Counted from the first letter of the stretch, positions 10,735-22,673 are shown. The stretch is DNA of 43,407 nucleotides from Reticulitermes lucifugus (GCA_026260175.1 JAKCWW010000506.1:30052-73458); one strand, 5' to 3'. A program made the numbers and translations. Notes: generated by a model not told the origin, from the sequence alone.

Positions 10735-12940
10735 TTTATTAAAATTAGTTGAGTCAATTCAGTTATTAAATATTTGGCTACGGTGTTGAATACTAGTGTT
10801 TGTTTCCCAAAAAGGACACAGATGTATCTGTTTTCATACCCTCCTGTTAGACTGCACCGTGCTTTCGTTCCCCATAGGATAAGCGACGAGGAAATTACTG
10901 TGGTGTCCAGAATTTCTGCAGCACCATAATAAACCTAATGCACCAAGAGGAATGTTTGCCACCTAAGAACAAGTTTTTTGCTGTCCCTGTAGAGTTCTAA
11001 AGAGAGACAACTCGGTTAAAGGGAGTCAGGGTAGGGTACATTGGCGGTCTCTTATGAACACTGATGAAGTTTCAGGTTCTGTAAGGTGGGGGATTTCTTG
11101 ACCATTAAAAAGACTATTAGATATCAAGAAGAAGTCTTGTCTATGGAGTCACACGTAGTCACATCTGTGCATTCGTGTACGCCTTACACAGTGTGATACC
11201 GGGAATGTAGCATCAGGTGGTACTACAAGTAAAGTCATAAAGAAGTTCCCTTTCCGCTCGGGGTCGCCTAGTTCCACGCCCCCCCCCCTCCCCCGACCGT
11301 CAGGCACGTGAGTACATTAGGCTTTTGTTTGTGATGTGAGAGTCGGATTGATTGTGATGTCAGTAGCTCCCTTGAAAGAGCCTTTTATACTTCCTTCCTA
11401 CTCAGTTCTCCTCTATACACATAACAATATAGCGTTCTTCGCAGTGTTATTATATTCGAGCCCCCTATCCCTACCGCCCTTGCATTTCCTTTTTCCTTAG
11501 GTCCGTACCTAATACTCTATTTCCTCATTTCACCCGTAGCATATTATTTTGTGCTCAATGTATTTCTGTTCAGCGTTTTACGTAATGTTGCAAGCCTCTG
11601 CAAAACCACATTACAAGGACTTCATCGCCTTTTATAATTTTTGTTATAGGCCTGTTTTTGTTGTTGTTGTTGCGTCATTGTTAATAACTACCAACTCCAT
11701 GGTCATAAATTTATTTAAGTAATTTACAAGAAAAGCAGCATATAAGAAGCAAACGAATGAAAAGAAAGCTAAAGAGCAAAAATAAAAAGAAGATATTTTG
11801 TGTCCTTGTGCTGACCATCCGGCCTGGTCAGTAGAATTGGATCGTTTTAAAAACCCATTAATCAATCACCACGTATGTTCCCTATACAGTTCGTACTCTC
11901 TCTACGTTTACTGCTGTCGTCTGTATTCTGTTTCACCCAGCTGGAAGAACCCGCTTAGCGTACAGCACTTATTTGTTTGGGATCATCCTCAAACAGAAGC
12001 ACCAGTTTTTCTCCCCCACAGCAGATATCAGTTTTCTTTCTCCATCCGCAAACCACCTCCTTTCTACACAAAACTCCTGCATCCCTATCCTATTTACATT
12101 ACCCTCTACCATCTGCATTCCTCACCATGTCATTGACGTTTCTATTTCTTACTATGTCCCCAGTTTTCTTGCTCATTCTCATAACCCATCTCATCTTTGC
12201 TTATATTTTTCAATATATTTTTCCGTTTACGTCTTCGTTTGTTCTCCCAATTAGAAATACATCAGGTGGTTAGCAGGGAAGCCTTTTGGGATAGTCCCAA
12301 AATTTGTATTGACCTGGTTGTGAAGACATTTTTCTGTGGGAGTTACGACAAGAAAGCAGGATGTTTCATATCTCGCTACAAATCCAGCTAATGCTCTGAT
12401 CATAAATCCTGAAGACAACATAGCTTTGCAATGTCACCAGCATCACTGCTTCTTAATTGAAGTGTCTGAGTTGCAATTTCCATTAATATACCACGTGTTT
12501 GAATGATGTTTCGACGATGTTTGAAGCCTTCCGGGCACACGTGAGGTAGTGCTGTCCACATTTATGAGCGTCCCATCTCATTCTACGTTCTGTAAACCAT
12601 GCAGTTGAAATAGTGTCATTAAATAACCTGAGTTGTTCTACAGTAGGAACCAGACTTACGCTGTATAATTTCTAGACATACATCTGAAAGGCGTCTTTTA
12701 AATAAACTGATGATCAGTGTTGAGTAGGGACCACACTTATGTTATATAAAGCTACAGTTGATACGCCCCCGTTAAATTATCAAGCCATTGTACACAAGGA
12801 AACACGTTTGCACCACGTAATCCAGGAATGGTCACAGCGCGTTTGCCATATGTCAGTGGTGCGGCTCGCGAAGTTTGCATGTGAAAAAAATAATATTCAA
12901 ATATAAACTTCACATCTCTGTTTATACCGTGCATCTTTAT

Positions 12941-13330
12941 TATTGAGTTACTGTCTAAAAAGTTTTCAACAATAGTGCACCGTTTAATTATTTTAAAAAA
13001 GTATTACAAAGTGATTCTATTTTCCGACGTGTTTCGGTGGTGGCCACCACCATCATCAGGGAAAGGTCACAGACAGTTCTAAGCTGGGTACAACGCTGTT
13101 ATAAAGCGCACCCAGCGATTATCAAGCTGTACGTTGAAGGGCACTGTGAAGTGGATTCTGTCACGGATATATAGCAAGACAAACTGTGCTTTGTAACAGC
13201 GTTGTTTGCAACTTAGAACTGTCTGTGGCCGCCACCGAAACATGTCGGAAAATGGAATAACCTTGTAGTACATTTTTAAGATCATTAAACGGTGCATTAT
13301 TGTTGGAAATGTTTGGACAGTAACTCAATA
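12941..13330. mobile_element. Palindromic Penelope-like remnant, two inverted terminal-repeat arms
   Basis: The left arm, from TATTGAGTTACTGTC (12941-12955), is the inverted copy of the right arm ending GACAGTAACTCAATA (13316-13330). Similarity continues inward through the GGTGCACTATTGTTG segments, the hammerhead segment and the CTTAGAACTGTCTGTG block to a short centre near 13130. The left arm carries a full hammerhead (13021-13064, minus strand). The right arm keeps GAAACATGTCGGAAAAT but has lost about 22 bp comprising the CTGATGA box and one side of stem II. Head-to-head terminal repeats with a minimal hammerhead are a known feature of Penelope-like elements; no coding part is present. Confidence 0.65.
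13021..13064 (-). ncRNA. Hammerhead ribozyme, minimal type I, consensus core
   Basis: On the minus strand, 5' to 3': stem I TTTCC (13064-13060), CTGATGA (13059-13053), one extra T, stem II GGTGGT with ACCACC around a GGCC loop, GAAA (13035-13032), stem III reduced to A-U and C-G pairs around a 2-nt loop, then the cleavage triplet GTC (13028-13026) and stem I GGAAA (13025-13021), fully complementary to TTTCC. All conserved core bases are present. Predicted self-cleavage lies between + strand positions 13026 and 13025. The very short stem III matches Penelope-type hammerheads, which are thought to work better as dimers. The extra T before stem II is non-canonical and could lower activity. Confidence 0.75.
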
Positions 13331-13824
13331 TTCAAGTTGTTTACGTGAGCAAAAGGCTGACCATGAAAGGCACTTTAAAAGACTTTCTAAAAAAAAAAAG
13401 ATACTCATAACTTGCTGAAACTAATCTATTTTAGCTAGATGAACTGAAATAAGAAACCATCAAATTAGGAAAAATTTTACTTTGATAATGAATGGCTCTT
13501 GCCTAAGTTGCCTCTTAAAATGCGGCTCCCAAAGCTTCTCTATCTGGCCATCCCTGCTGTAATCTCTGCACCTGAAGCAGCGGTTTTAAGTAACTTGAAG
13601 AGCAGTCTGTAGAAGGAACAAGACTTACTTTATATAATCTAGACACTTAAAACTTATCCAAGTGAAAGAGCATCTCTAAACAACCTGAGAGTGAAGCATT
13701 ACTTTGTAACGGAACTTTCTACAAGGTTGCTGCGGAATCCAACAATACAGTCACGTCAAAGACTGCATATTACATCTTTGTATAGTGTTTTAATATTGAG
13801 AAGGGACAGTTGTTTTTATGCTTT

Positions 13825-13884
13825 GACGGTCCCTAGTCACAGTTTCTAGGTCTCGACGGTCCCTAGTCACAGTTTCTAGGTCTC
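13825..13884. repeat. 30-bp exact tandem duplication
   Basis: Two identical 30-bp units (13825-13854 and 13855-13884), each starting GACGGTCCCTAGTCACAG. No coding content. This is either a recent local duplication or an assembly artefact. Confidence 0.9.
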
Positions 13885-14340
13885 GCTCGACAAATGAATT
13901 GACAGAAGCGTCAGTTCTGCATGTGACTGCGTGTTACCGTCGAAATATGTCACCCCCGCACCCGGCGACAATGAGTTATTACATGCGAGACGCAAAATAA
14001 GTCGTACAGAAAATTTTGTTGCTAATCTGCCCGACAAAAATGATGCAGAGTGCGTGTTAATTTTTTATCTGTGCACCTGTAATTGAGAAGGTTTTAATAT
14101 GTTTCTCCAACATTCAAAGCTTAGTTAATTATCACACCCATTCCAGATAAAAGAGTTTGTGGAAATGACATTCCTTTTTTCGCAATTTCAAATGTATCAG
14201 TATGAAAGAAGTCTGAGATTTGTTGAATCTACTGAAATTTTAATTGTATTAGACAGGAGACGGACCGTAATTTGCTCATACGTTCTCTGTTTTATTGCAG
14301 CAAGCCCATGCTAACTTTTTAGACCCAGCCTATATCCACT

Positions 14341-14371
14341 GTATTATTATTATTATTATTATTATTATTTA
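14341..14371. repeat. (ATT)n microsatellite
   Basis: An uninterrupted run of about nine ATT units. Confidence 0.95.
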
Positions 14372-14686
14372 ATATTTGGGGAGGTCCTGGGTTCTGTCTT
14401 TTTATACTTGTTTCTTTGTCATCTCTTTCTACTAGTTCAGTCCAGTCTTTGTTAAAGGCCATTACGCCGTTGAATCAGCACGTGAATAAATAAAGAATCG
14501 GACTGAATTATTAGAGGCCTGAAATGCTGCTGCTGAGGTTTTTGTTGTTTTTGTTGTTATTGTTAAATTATTAGTTTATTAACGACTAAATAAAAGCAGT
14601 GAGAAGATGAGTTAGCCGATGAGGATTCTGTGAATGAGTGAGTGAAGAAAACAGATGATGAAAGCATCAGTGTGTGTGTGGGTGAG

Positions 14687-14764
14687 TGAGTCAGTGACAC
14701 AGTGGGTGATTGAGTCAGTGACACAGTGGGTGATTGAGTCAGTGACACAGTGGGTGATTGAGTC
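14687..14764. repeat. 24-bp minisatellite, about 3.25 copies
   Basis: Three identical 24-bp units (14687-14710, 14711-14734, 14735-14758) plus a partial fourth. Each holds TGAGTCAGTGACACAG followed by TGGGTGAT. The period is a multiple of three, so it generates a repetitive open frame on the minus strand (TQSPTVSL repeats) that is not a gene. GTGA-rich sequence just upstream is the probable seed. Confidence 0.95.
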
Positions 14765-15364
14765 CACATCAGTATGTGTCCATAATTCTCTGTTTACTTC
14801 AGTATACACTGTGGTAGAACTTCAGTAGCCGCTGATTGTTCGGTTTTTGTTTGTTTATTGGTTAAGATTGTAATTGCGCCCTTAATCGATAATAACGCAT
14901 TTGGATAATAAACGTCTTATTTCGCAACCAAATTATGATGTTTCTGATTTAAAATTAGGCTGTTTCAATTTGTTTTCTGTGGCCGCGGGGGGAGAGGGAG
15001 AATGAGAGTACTAGTTATTCGGCTCTAAACTGTCCCACTGATTTGCAACATATATTTTTCTACATATCTCTTTGTATCAGTCGTTTACAATTATCAGTTC
15101 AGACTTGACAGGTAACCCGCTACATGCCTAGTAAAAAACAGACGATTACTTCTGCTGTACATTAAAGCAGAGGAGTTGTATTTGACAACGCTGTAGCAAC
15201 TGCTGATGATAAAGTGACTGGAAATTATAACACCAGTTCAGTTGTTGTTTCTGTCGTTAGCTAATTTTAATTCTCGTAAATTACAATGCCCCTTTGTATT
15301 TACAATGTTGTTTTGCTAAATCGTTGTTTGTAACTACTTATTCCATGTATGGTTGTTACTAGCC

Positions 15365-15665
15365 GATCCCAGTGGCCGTGCGGTCTAAGGCGTGGGTCTG
15401 CGCCCGATCGCTTACTAGGATTGTGGGTTCGAATCTCACCGGGGGCATGGATGTCTGTCTCTTGTGAGTGNNNNNNNNNNNNNNNNNNNNNNNNNNNNNN
15501 NNNNNNNNNNNNNNNNNNNNNNNNNNNNNNNNNNNNNNNNNNNNNCTGGTCCCTCGTCCAGAGGAGTCCTACCGACTGTGGTGTGTCTAAAGTGTGTGAT
15601 CATGAAGCGTCGAAAAATGAGGTGGCCTAGGCCTCCAAGGGGCTGTCGAGCCATTGGAAAAAAAA
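15365..15665 (+). mobile_element. Full-length SINE (family 1) interrupted by an assembly gap
   Basis: The tRNA-like head has A-box TGGCCGTGCGG (15373-15383) and B box GGTTCGAATCT (15426-15436). It is followed by a body broken by 75 Ns, then a 3' part (GAGGTGGCCTAGGCCTCC near 15620) and an A-rich tail ending at 15665. An exact 14-bp direct repeat, GGTTGTTACTAGCC, occurs at 15351-15364 and 15666-15679, showing that both sides of the gap belong to one insertion. Length with the gap is about 300 bp if the N count is real; if it is a placeholder, true length is unknown. Related heads lie at 1-86 (-) and 43346-43407 (+). Confidence 0.92.
15471..15545. other. Assembly gap, 75 Ns
   Basis: A run of Ns lying within a SINE, 106 nt after its 5' end. 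ORFs crossing it are meaningless. Confidence 1.
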
Positions 15666-17363
15666 CGGTTGTTACTAGCCAGGGGCGTTAATTCCATCTG
15701 TGCAGTGAAAGAGCCTAATTGTATTAGATCGTGTCCAGAAATAGTCGCTATGAGAGAAACCGGCAATCTAAAGTTATATTTAAATTGTTTTTTCAACTTA
15801 AATCGTCATCATTTTCAGCATCACATTCTGTCAACTGAATTGTAATAGTAATAATATTTATTATTATGCTGACTCTGTAACTGGCCTTTGAGCTGTTGAG
15901 TCAGCACGTTTATAAATTTCAGTTGATTTGAATTTGAACTGAATTTCGGACAAAATTCAGTGTCACGAAAACGGTGGCCTTTCAGGCCGAAACAAACATT
16001 GTTGTTATCGCCATGAATTGAAGATTTTTATTATATTATCATTATAATTATCATTATCGTTATAATTGCAGTTTTGTAATATACTTACTATGTAGAAGTA
16101 ATCCGCAACACGGATAAAAGAAACGTGACTGTAATTCCTTCTGTGCAATAATACATACATCTTTTACTGGGCCATGTAGAAACTGCTGGTAAGAGAGGAA
16201 CTACGACACCATTTAAAGTGTCGGCATGTCTTGTTGGGGGATCGAGGTCCCGGAGTAAGTGCACTTAACATGATCTGGCAGAAGGAGCTGCAGAGTCCAG
16301 TCTCATCCTCGCCCCATCCCGTGCTCCATTATAAATCATGTTAACCCTGTTTTCACTTGACTACGCTCTTGTGTGACCCTTGAACGCTTTGCTGCCACTA
16401 AGGGGAACGCCCCAGTGACGTCTCACCCTCCCCACGCCCACACGAGGTGTCAACATATCCTTCCCCTTCCCATGTTGCTGTTGTTGAACTTCTTCGGTAA
16501 TGTTTTATGGGATTCTTCCTGGTGTCCTCTTAGTTCCGACCCTTGGGGAACTTCCTTGCTTCACGTGACGTAGAATGGAGTATGTCGTAATTCACTCTCT
16601 CTATACTGGAATAGAACGTGCATTATCACGCTTGTTTAATATAGAAAAATACATCTTAGCTTCCGTGACACAGTGTGAACATTCATTAAAAATACTGCAG
16701 TAAGTTTCACCAAACTAAGTGACAGAAGTCGATGCATTTATGGATAGTTTTATGCAGCCCTTTTGTCAGGGTTTGCCCTTCCTGTGTACCGTTCTTGATT
16801 GAACTAAACATATGTCTGCCACGTCTCGTGGCGGGGATAACAGATTCCTTCAAACAATATATACAACATGGTGTCACAACCCAGAAGATTATAGTTTGAA
16901 ATGATTTTTTTTATAGTTTCCCTAGAAACAGTAGGTTAAAGATGCGAATTGATATGTTCGATATATAATTAGTTTGCAAGACGACACAATGCCTTGTGAT
17001 TTTTTATTTGTGGTTATATGGTGTAAAACAACAATCAATACAACCATCGTAGTACAAACAAACAGTAGCTATATCTTTAACCTGCTTGCGGAATTTTTTT
17101 AGGATTTTTAAAGATTTTTTGAACATGAGGTAAGCTGGAGCCGAACCCTTTATGTTTCTAATCCTGCTGCTTTATCCAGTCTTGTGTTACTTTGTTTCTC
17201 TTATGTCCAAATATTCTCCCCAGCACTTTGTTGCCTAACACACTCAGTATGTGATCTTTCCTCCTAGAGATACAGGTTTCACAGCCACAGAAGGAAAGAG
17301 TTAGCCTTATATTTTTTTTTTATTTTTTAGGTCTGGAACATGAACACAGTTACTCTCGTCCAG

Positions 17364-17869
17364 TACAGAGTGCAGCAATAGATCGCTGTTTTGATGAATT
17401 GGCTTAAATATAAGAAACGAAAAAGAAATTACGGAGTAACAGCAGTAAAGTGCCATTCACTGTGTGCTTTTTATTTTTTTAAATTATTCCTGTAATCGTG
17501 TTTGGCAATTAACCATATTTTCACAGCAGACGTTTCTCAGTGACTCTGTTTTCGACTCTGACGTGTTCTGTCGTCCCTTAACGTGCCACACAAGAATGTG
17601 ATGATATTCAGAACTCAACTGTAACTAATGTTCTAAAACTTTGGGGCAAGGAGTGCCTTGTGCAGTTATGTTTAATTTCCGATCACGATTAGAAGAATGT
17701 ATTGCATTCCAGGGAGACCACTGAAGTGGTGTAATTTTTAAAACGCAAAGAGCTATATTAAATGGCATTTTACTACTGATATTCTTTAATTTTTTTGTGT
17801 TTCTTATATTCAACCCAATTCGCCAAAACAGCTGTCAGAAAATTGCCATATTCTATTGCTGCTTCTGTA
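17364..17869. mobile_element. Inverted-repeat element of unknown class
   Basis: The left arm contains GCAGCAATAG, CTGTTTTGATGAATTGG and AATATAAGAAAC (17372-17420). It matches the reverse complement of 17780-17865, which contains TTTCTTATATTCAACCCAAT, CCAAAACAG and CTATTGCTGC. The right arm retains about 20 bp missing from the left. Similarity continues inward more weakly (AGCAGTAAAGTGCCATT against AGTAGTAAAATGCCATT). Ends and target duplication are not clear, and no hammerhead or transposase was seen. Confidence 0.55.
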
Positions 17870-19760
17870 TAACATATTTCATCACACGTAAGCCCACCAG
17901 CAGAACATGCTGATTCATTCCCATTTTTGAAGCCCTTTTCTTAATAACTAGTGCATCATTTTTAGCCTGCTTTTCTTTCTTGAGGAAGAAAAATAAGCTT
18001 ACCAGATGACCATATTCTGTGTGGGTGCATGTGTGCCTCATTTCAACTTTTTAAACAGTTGAACGTTTGTTACGAAATTTCATATGAACTTCATGCCATT
18101 AGAGATTATCACATCTTCTTGTGTCTAAGTTCCGACCAGCAAAAATAAAAACCTTGCGGGCCCATGGACTTATGAAGCGGTAGCTACACCAGCACCACTT
18201 AACTGGAGTCTTCATGTCGCGTACGATAATAGATCTTCGAACAGTATGCGACTTGTGTTATGTACCTGAGGTTTTGTAAATTGTATAAGAACAAAATCGT
18301 GGCATTTGATAGCGATAAGTGATGAATAATTCCTGCTGGGATTATAAAATGTGGTACTAGCGTATTTCACGTGAAATGTTATTTATCAGTTAAGGATTGT
18401 AAGATGACGAATTTGCGAAATATTGAGGGCATATGCAATAGATATGACGTACACAAACGTTTCTTAAGTAATAAACTTCTTAAAAACGATTGTTTATTAT
18501 TATTATTATTATGTATCACCTTTATGCAGGGTATTTACAACTATACCCCTGAAATAAACCATGTTTCTAGGGTATAACGTTTCTGCTATTCTGTGGTTAC
18601 AACCGTGGTAATAACCGTTTTGTGCTTTTACATTATTACTTTCCGCAGTATGTGCGCAGTGCCCAATACGGCTGTTTTCTGCAGTTCCTTGATGTCGTGC
18701 TCTCCATGAATGTTGCTCAGATATCATTATTATTGTTGTTATTATTATTACGATGATAATACCAATAAAGTAATAATAATCTAACATTTAAAATTTGAGA
18801 CAAGAGTTTACTGTCTTACGTAAAGGTCTGCCATTCTAACACATGAGCGACGTTAAATGTCGTTGGACCATTAAAGTCACAAAATCTGTAGGGCTGAAAT
18901 TCCGCAACTGGAAAGTAGGCCTTGTTGGTTCTAGCCGGATATCAGTATTTCTCTTCACCGCGCAGTCCAAGCAAACCCTGAGAGCCACACAGCCTTCTCC
19001 TACCAGATTTGTGCCGGGGGATCTGCTTTACAATTTCCAATACTCGAATTCAGCTCGCAGAAATTGGACCAGCTGTAGAATGGAGGAAAATCCAGAGAGA
19101 AACACAAAACCAGGGCCTTGATATTCCTGTGGTACAGGGAATTCTATTAATATAGTTTACTTTAATGTTAGCACTCCATCACACAGCAAGATAAACACAC
19201 GGCACTGGCCTGTTTTATTACGACAGCCACCTCTGTGTGGTGTGCTCTGAATTAACCCCCGGCCATTGTTCTTTACTGGAACCATTTAGTGCTCTTGGTA
19301 TAATTACATTTCCTAAAATTGGTTTTAGCGTGGAACATTTTTAAAAGGGACAATTGTGAATTGGTGTTCAGAATTCATATGACATAAAAGAACTGCAATA
19401 CAGTTGTCGGTAATATTCATAGTTAGAATTATTGATACAATCCCTCTTAAAGCACAGACTACCAGCTTTGAGTCATATAACCGATGACATGATTATATGC
19501 ATGGTACTTTTCCTTTTTCAATTCTGCAGGAAATTTGAAGTGCCCCAAAGAGTTACTTAAATTGAAAAAAAGACAGTCATTGTATATAACAGTTGATCAT
19601 CCACACATTTCTTAATGTTGCATTTTATGTCGGTAATTCTATCTTTTACGGAATTAATCGAAAAAATGATAGGATTATACACGTTTCAGGTTTTCACGGT
19701 TGCTTTGCTCGAGTACCGGTCTTCTGGCCTTTGCAGTGTGTAGCATAAGGAGTTCATGCC

Positions 19761-19800
19761 GACGTTTCGGAGGAACGTGCTGCCTCATCTTAAGAGGGAC
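19761..19800 (-). other. Degenerate hammerhead-like motif
   Basis: On the minus strand, CTTAAGA (one change from CTGAAGA), a T, GAGG with CCTC as stem II, then GAAA, CG, TC and GGCATGAA. Spacing agrees with the other copies, but one universally conserved core base is changed, so it is probably inactive. Confidence 0.4.
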
Positions 19801-20408
19801 TGGATTTTTTTTTATTAAAACGTCAAATTCCAGCTATTTAATAGCTAGATTAATGCAACACATTTCAATTGTCAGAGCTACGTGTTGATGGAAGGGAATC
19901 TGCTGGTTGCGTAACAAGGAGCCCCTTTGCCCCTGAACGCACTTACTAGATACTCATTAAGAACAGAGTATGAGTGATGCACCACTGAATTCCATTTTCT
20001 TGTTTTAATTAAAGCTTCGAATTTATTAAATCGTCGAACATGCAATTACGAACATATAGTGATGACACTCTACGCGGTTTGTGATTGAAAGGACACTTGA
20101 ACATGGCTAGAAGCAACTTTCCGAGGGTTGAGGTAAAAACTGCGAGAGCGCAAGAGAGATAGTCTGATATAAATATCGGTCTCCCTCCCCCCTTACCTTC
20201 AGCGTGTATACGGAGTCTCGACTCCCTTAATTACAGGCGTCCCGTCCTATAATTAAATTGCGTCTGATTTATTGTGAGGGCAGAGGAAGGAGTGAAGTTC
20301 CATGCCCACTTGAATACCCGCGCATACTTAGTGGAAGTCGATTATACGAATATACCTGTACGGCTCGTCAGAGTGGCACAGGTGAAGACTTGTCATGTCT
20401 CCAGTAGT

Positions 20409-20444
20409 TGTGCGAGTTGCTGTGCGAGTTACTGTGCGAGTTGC
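20409..20444. repeat. 12-bp tandem repeat, three copies
   Basis: TGTGCGAGTTGC, TGTGCGAGTTAC, TGTGCGAGTTGC in direct succession. Confidence 0.9.
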
Positions 20445-20559
20445 TGTTGAAATAAGGTTCACACTAAATTGTTCGATATGTATTTGCAGCAAGCACCAAG
20501 CTATAACGGCGTACGTATGAGACGATGAGACAGAGCTACACGGTTTTTATACCCTCGAC

Positions 20560-21255
20560 ACTAGAAGGCGAGTGGCCAATCAAAAGAAAAGTTGAGACTG
20601 TCAAACACAACTGTATTAGTAAACAACATCGTTCACACACTATCTAGAAACACGTTTCGGCTTTGTAAACAAGCCATCTTCATGCTATCCTTCATACAAA
20701 TATAAAAATATAAACTTGACCTTATATTATATCAGTGACAGTGGACGTGAAATCACACCCCTTACAAATGTATTGTTTACATTACTTTTAGCCTTATGAT
20801 TTTTTGTGTTGTGCTTCATTCAGATTATATAAATTTTATGTTTAAAACATTAGCCTTCCCTTTGTCTCAGTCTTATTTTCTCATTATGCTTTTCAACAGT
20901 GTATATTTGTTTATCTTTCCAACGTTGATGTGTGTGATCGGTATTCATATTTTTCAGTACCTGGTAACGTGGACCGATATTCCATTCTTATGGACTATTT
21001 ATTAGTTGTTTATTTTATATAGGCTATTGCATATGAAGTTTTCTTCGTTATTTGATGTTTGATGCCAAATACCGCGTTGAATACAAACTATTTGATGCTG
21101 TTCTTACGACGGAATTTTGTGTCTACACTCTTTTTCATAAATATTAGCCTAACTATTGGCTTGTTTACAATGCCGAAACATGTTGCAAGATTGAGTGTAT
21201 AGAGGTTTGTTTATTAACAAAGCTGTTTTGACGGTATAGTGTTTCTCTTGATTTA
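20560..21255. mobile_element. Palindromic Penelope-like remnant (family C)
   Basis: The left arm (minus) has a hammerhead-like motif at 20648-20690: ATGAAGA, T, GGCTT, loop GTTTAC, AAGCC, GAAAC. The right arm (plus) repeats GGCTTGTTTACAATGCCGAA at 21159-21178. Outside both motifs the sequences remain alignable in inverted orientation (GTTTACTAATACAGTTGTG against GTTTATTAACAAAGCTGT, followed by TTTGACAGT against TTTGACGGT). The interior contains only a short hydrophobic chance ORF. Arm ends are approximate. Confidence 0.5.
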
Positions 21256-21411
21256 ATGTAGGAAACACAACGATATGTCATATATCAAGATTGTGAGTTG
21301 TTAAATTAACGTCAGGACTGTTTGACTCCGTGGAAACAGAACACTCATAGCACCCTGCGCAAGAACGACGTCTAGCCTGGACAAGATAATGTTGAAGAGG
21401 TATTATTGGAA

Positions 21412-21735
21412 TGGTTAAATCAAGAAGAATGAGATGGGCAGGGCATTTGGTACGACGTATCGGGGAGAGGAGAGGTGCGTACAGGGTTTTGATGGGGAAA
21501 CCTGAAGGAAAGAGGTCATTTTGAAGACATAGGCGTAGATGGGAGGATAACATTAAAATGGATCTTTAAGAAATATTTTGGTGGCTTTGACTGGATTGAT
21601 CTCACAAAACAGTGACAGGTTGCGGGCTCTTGTAATCACGGTAATGGATATTCGGTTTCCATAAAATGAGGGAAAATTCTTGACTAGCTGAGAAAGTACT
21701 AGATTCTGAAGAAGAATTCTGCTCCATGGAGTTAG
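21412..21735 (+). pseudogene. Non-LTR retrotransposon 3' fragment (C-terminus of reverse-transcriptase ORF)
   Basis: Translation from 21412 gives RRMRWAGHLVRRIGERRGAY, VLMGKPEGKRSF and, after an in-frame stop, RRRWEDNIKMDL. WAGH-x-x-R, GKPEGKRP and RRRWEDNI are the hallmark C-terminal strings of a LINE ORF2 that is abundant in insect genomes. Several stops and frame breaks follow, including the region corresponding to the GMDWIDLAQDRD motif. The end grades into a GTTA-rich tail. It is 5'-truncated and dead; the clade is not assignable from this piece. Confidence 0.8.
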
Positions 21736-21812
21736 TTAGTTAGTTAGTTAGTTAATTAGTTAGTCAGTCAGTCAGTTACGTAGTCAGTCAGTCAGTCAGT
21801 GAGTTACTTAGA
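21725..21812. repeat. (GTTA)n/(GTCA)n simple repeat following the LINE fragment
   Basis: About six GTTA units followed by GTCA units with short interruptions. It directly follows the LINE 3' fragment and probably grew from its 3' tail. Confidence 0.85.
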
Positions 21813-22329
21813 TATGTTTTCCTCTGAAAAGTTCGTTGCAGTCAGTATAACATTGAGTATTACTCTCAGGAAGTGTAGATCTTTGCCGTCAGCTATTACG
21901 CACCAATCATGCAAGTGCAGGATATATTCTCATAAAAACAAGTTATCCACGGTTGTTCCGAACTCGATAGCGTATTGGAGTGACAGTGTTACAGTGGTGG
22001 AATTTATTGGTAGCAACAGGAGTCAAAAATTGACAGCAGCTTTCTTCGCCGTGTCGGGGTCTGATTAACCGTAGTGCCTCGGCCATAAAGCGGCTAAAAG
22101 ATTGGGGCTCATATGAATGTGCATACAGGAAATGGTAGAGCCATCTGGATTCATAACATGAAAAGCAAAGGCACGGATGTCTCATCATCATAGGATACAA
22201 TGTGGCCTATATGTTTGGAGGATATAAAACTGTAATAGGATCAAATTATCTCGAGAGGTAATAATAGAGTCACTGTTACGAAACTACAGTAATAGCTTCA
22301 CACCTAGAGAAGAAATGTACCTCCATTTA

Positions 22330-22570
22330 TGAAACTGGAAGTTTCAACAGCCACTAGTCCCTGTCCAGAACCAAATGACTCAAGCCAGCACCTACCCCCT
22401 TTCTTGAACACTTACCTTAATATTACCCCATTTATGCATAGGCCTTCCAAGTGACCTCTGACATTTAGATTTTATAATCGAAATGTTTTATCTACTCACA
22501 TTTATCTCCCGTTTGTGATACATGCCCCACGCATCTCATCCTTGAATTTATCATGTAGTGCCAACCACAG
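22330..22570 (-). pseudogene. Second, more decayed LINE 3' fragment, inverted relative to 21412-21735
   Basis: Read antisense, the frames resemble the shadow of the same LINE C-terminus seen at 21412: plus-strand frames give ILPHLCIGLPSDL and YMPHASHP, the antisense equivalents of the RRRWEDNI, PEGKRPLG and RMRWAGHV motifs. Stops are frequent. The assignment rests on this weak, frame-broken resemblance. Confidence 0.4.
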
Positions 22571-22673
22571 ATATAATCATCCTTATTGAAAGGGCATCAG
22601 GCAAAACTTTGTAGTATTTGCATTGGTCTTCTACTTAAATGGTGGAAATTAAAGCATTAAACTGAAAATAAAA

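Noticed and set aside
11798-12273. Several overlapping plus-strand ORFs
   Set aside because: Pyrimidine-rich sequence keeps three frames open at once, the mark of composition and not coding.
14687-14764. Possible CRISPR-like or regulatory array
   Set aside because: Repeat units are contiguous with no spacers; this is an ordinary minisatellite in a eukaryotic intron.
15349-15691. ORFs running through the N gap
   Set aside because: They exist only because Ns are translated as X; the region is a SINE.
15961-16000. Possible hammerhead (GGCC, loop, GGCC, GAAAC)
   Set aside because: Stem II and GAAAC are present, but there is no CTGANGA-like box before the stem and no GUH after it.
18510-18720. 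Minus-strand frame reading ETLYPRNMVYFRGIVVNTLH
   Set aside because: It looks like a frame I vaguely associate with a common insect repeat, but I cannot support this from the window itself; no second copy is present here.
20796-21005. Short hydrophobic ORF resembling membrane segments
   Set aside because: It is T-rich sequence between the arms of a palindromic repeat; hydrophobicity follows from composition.
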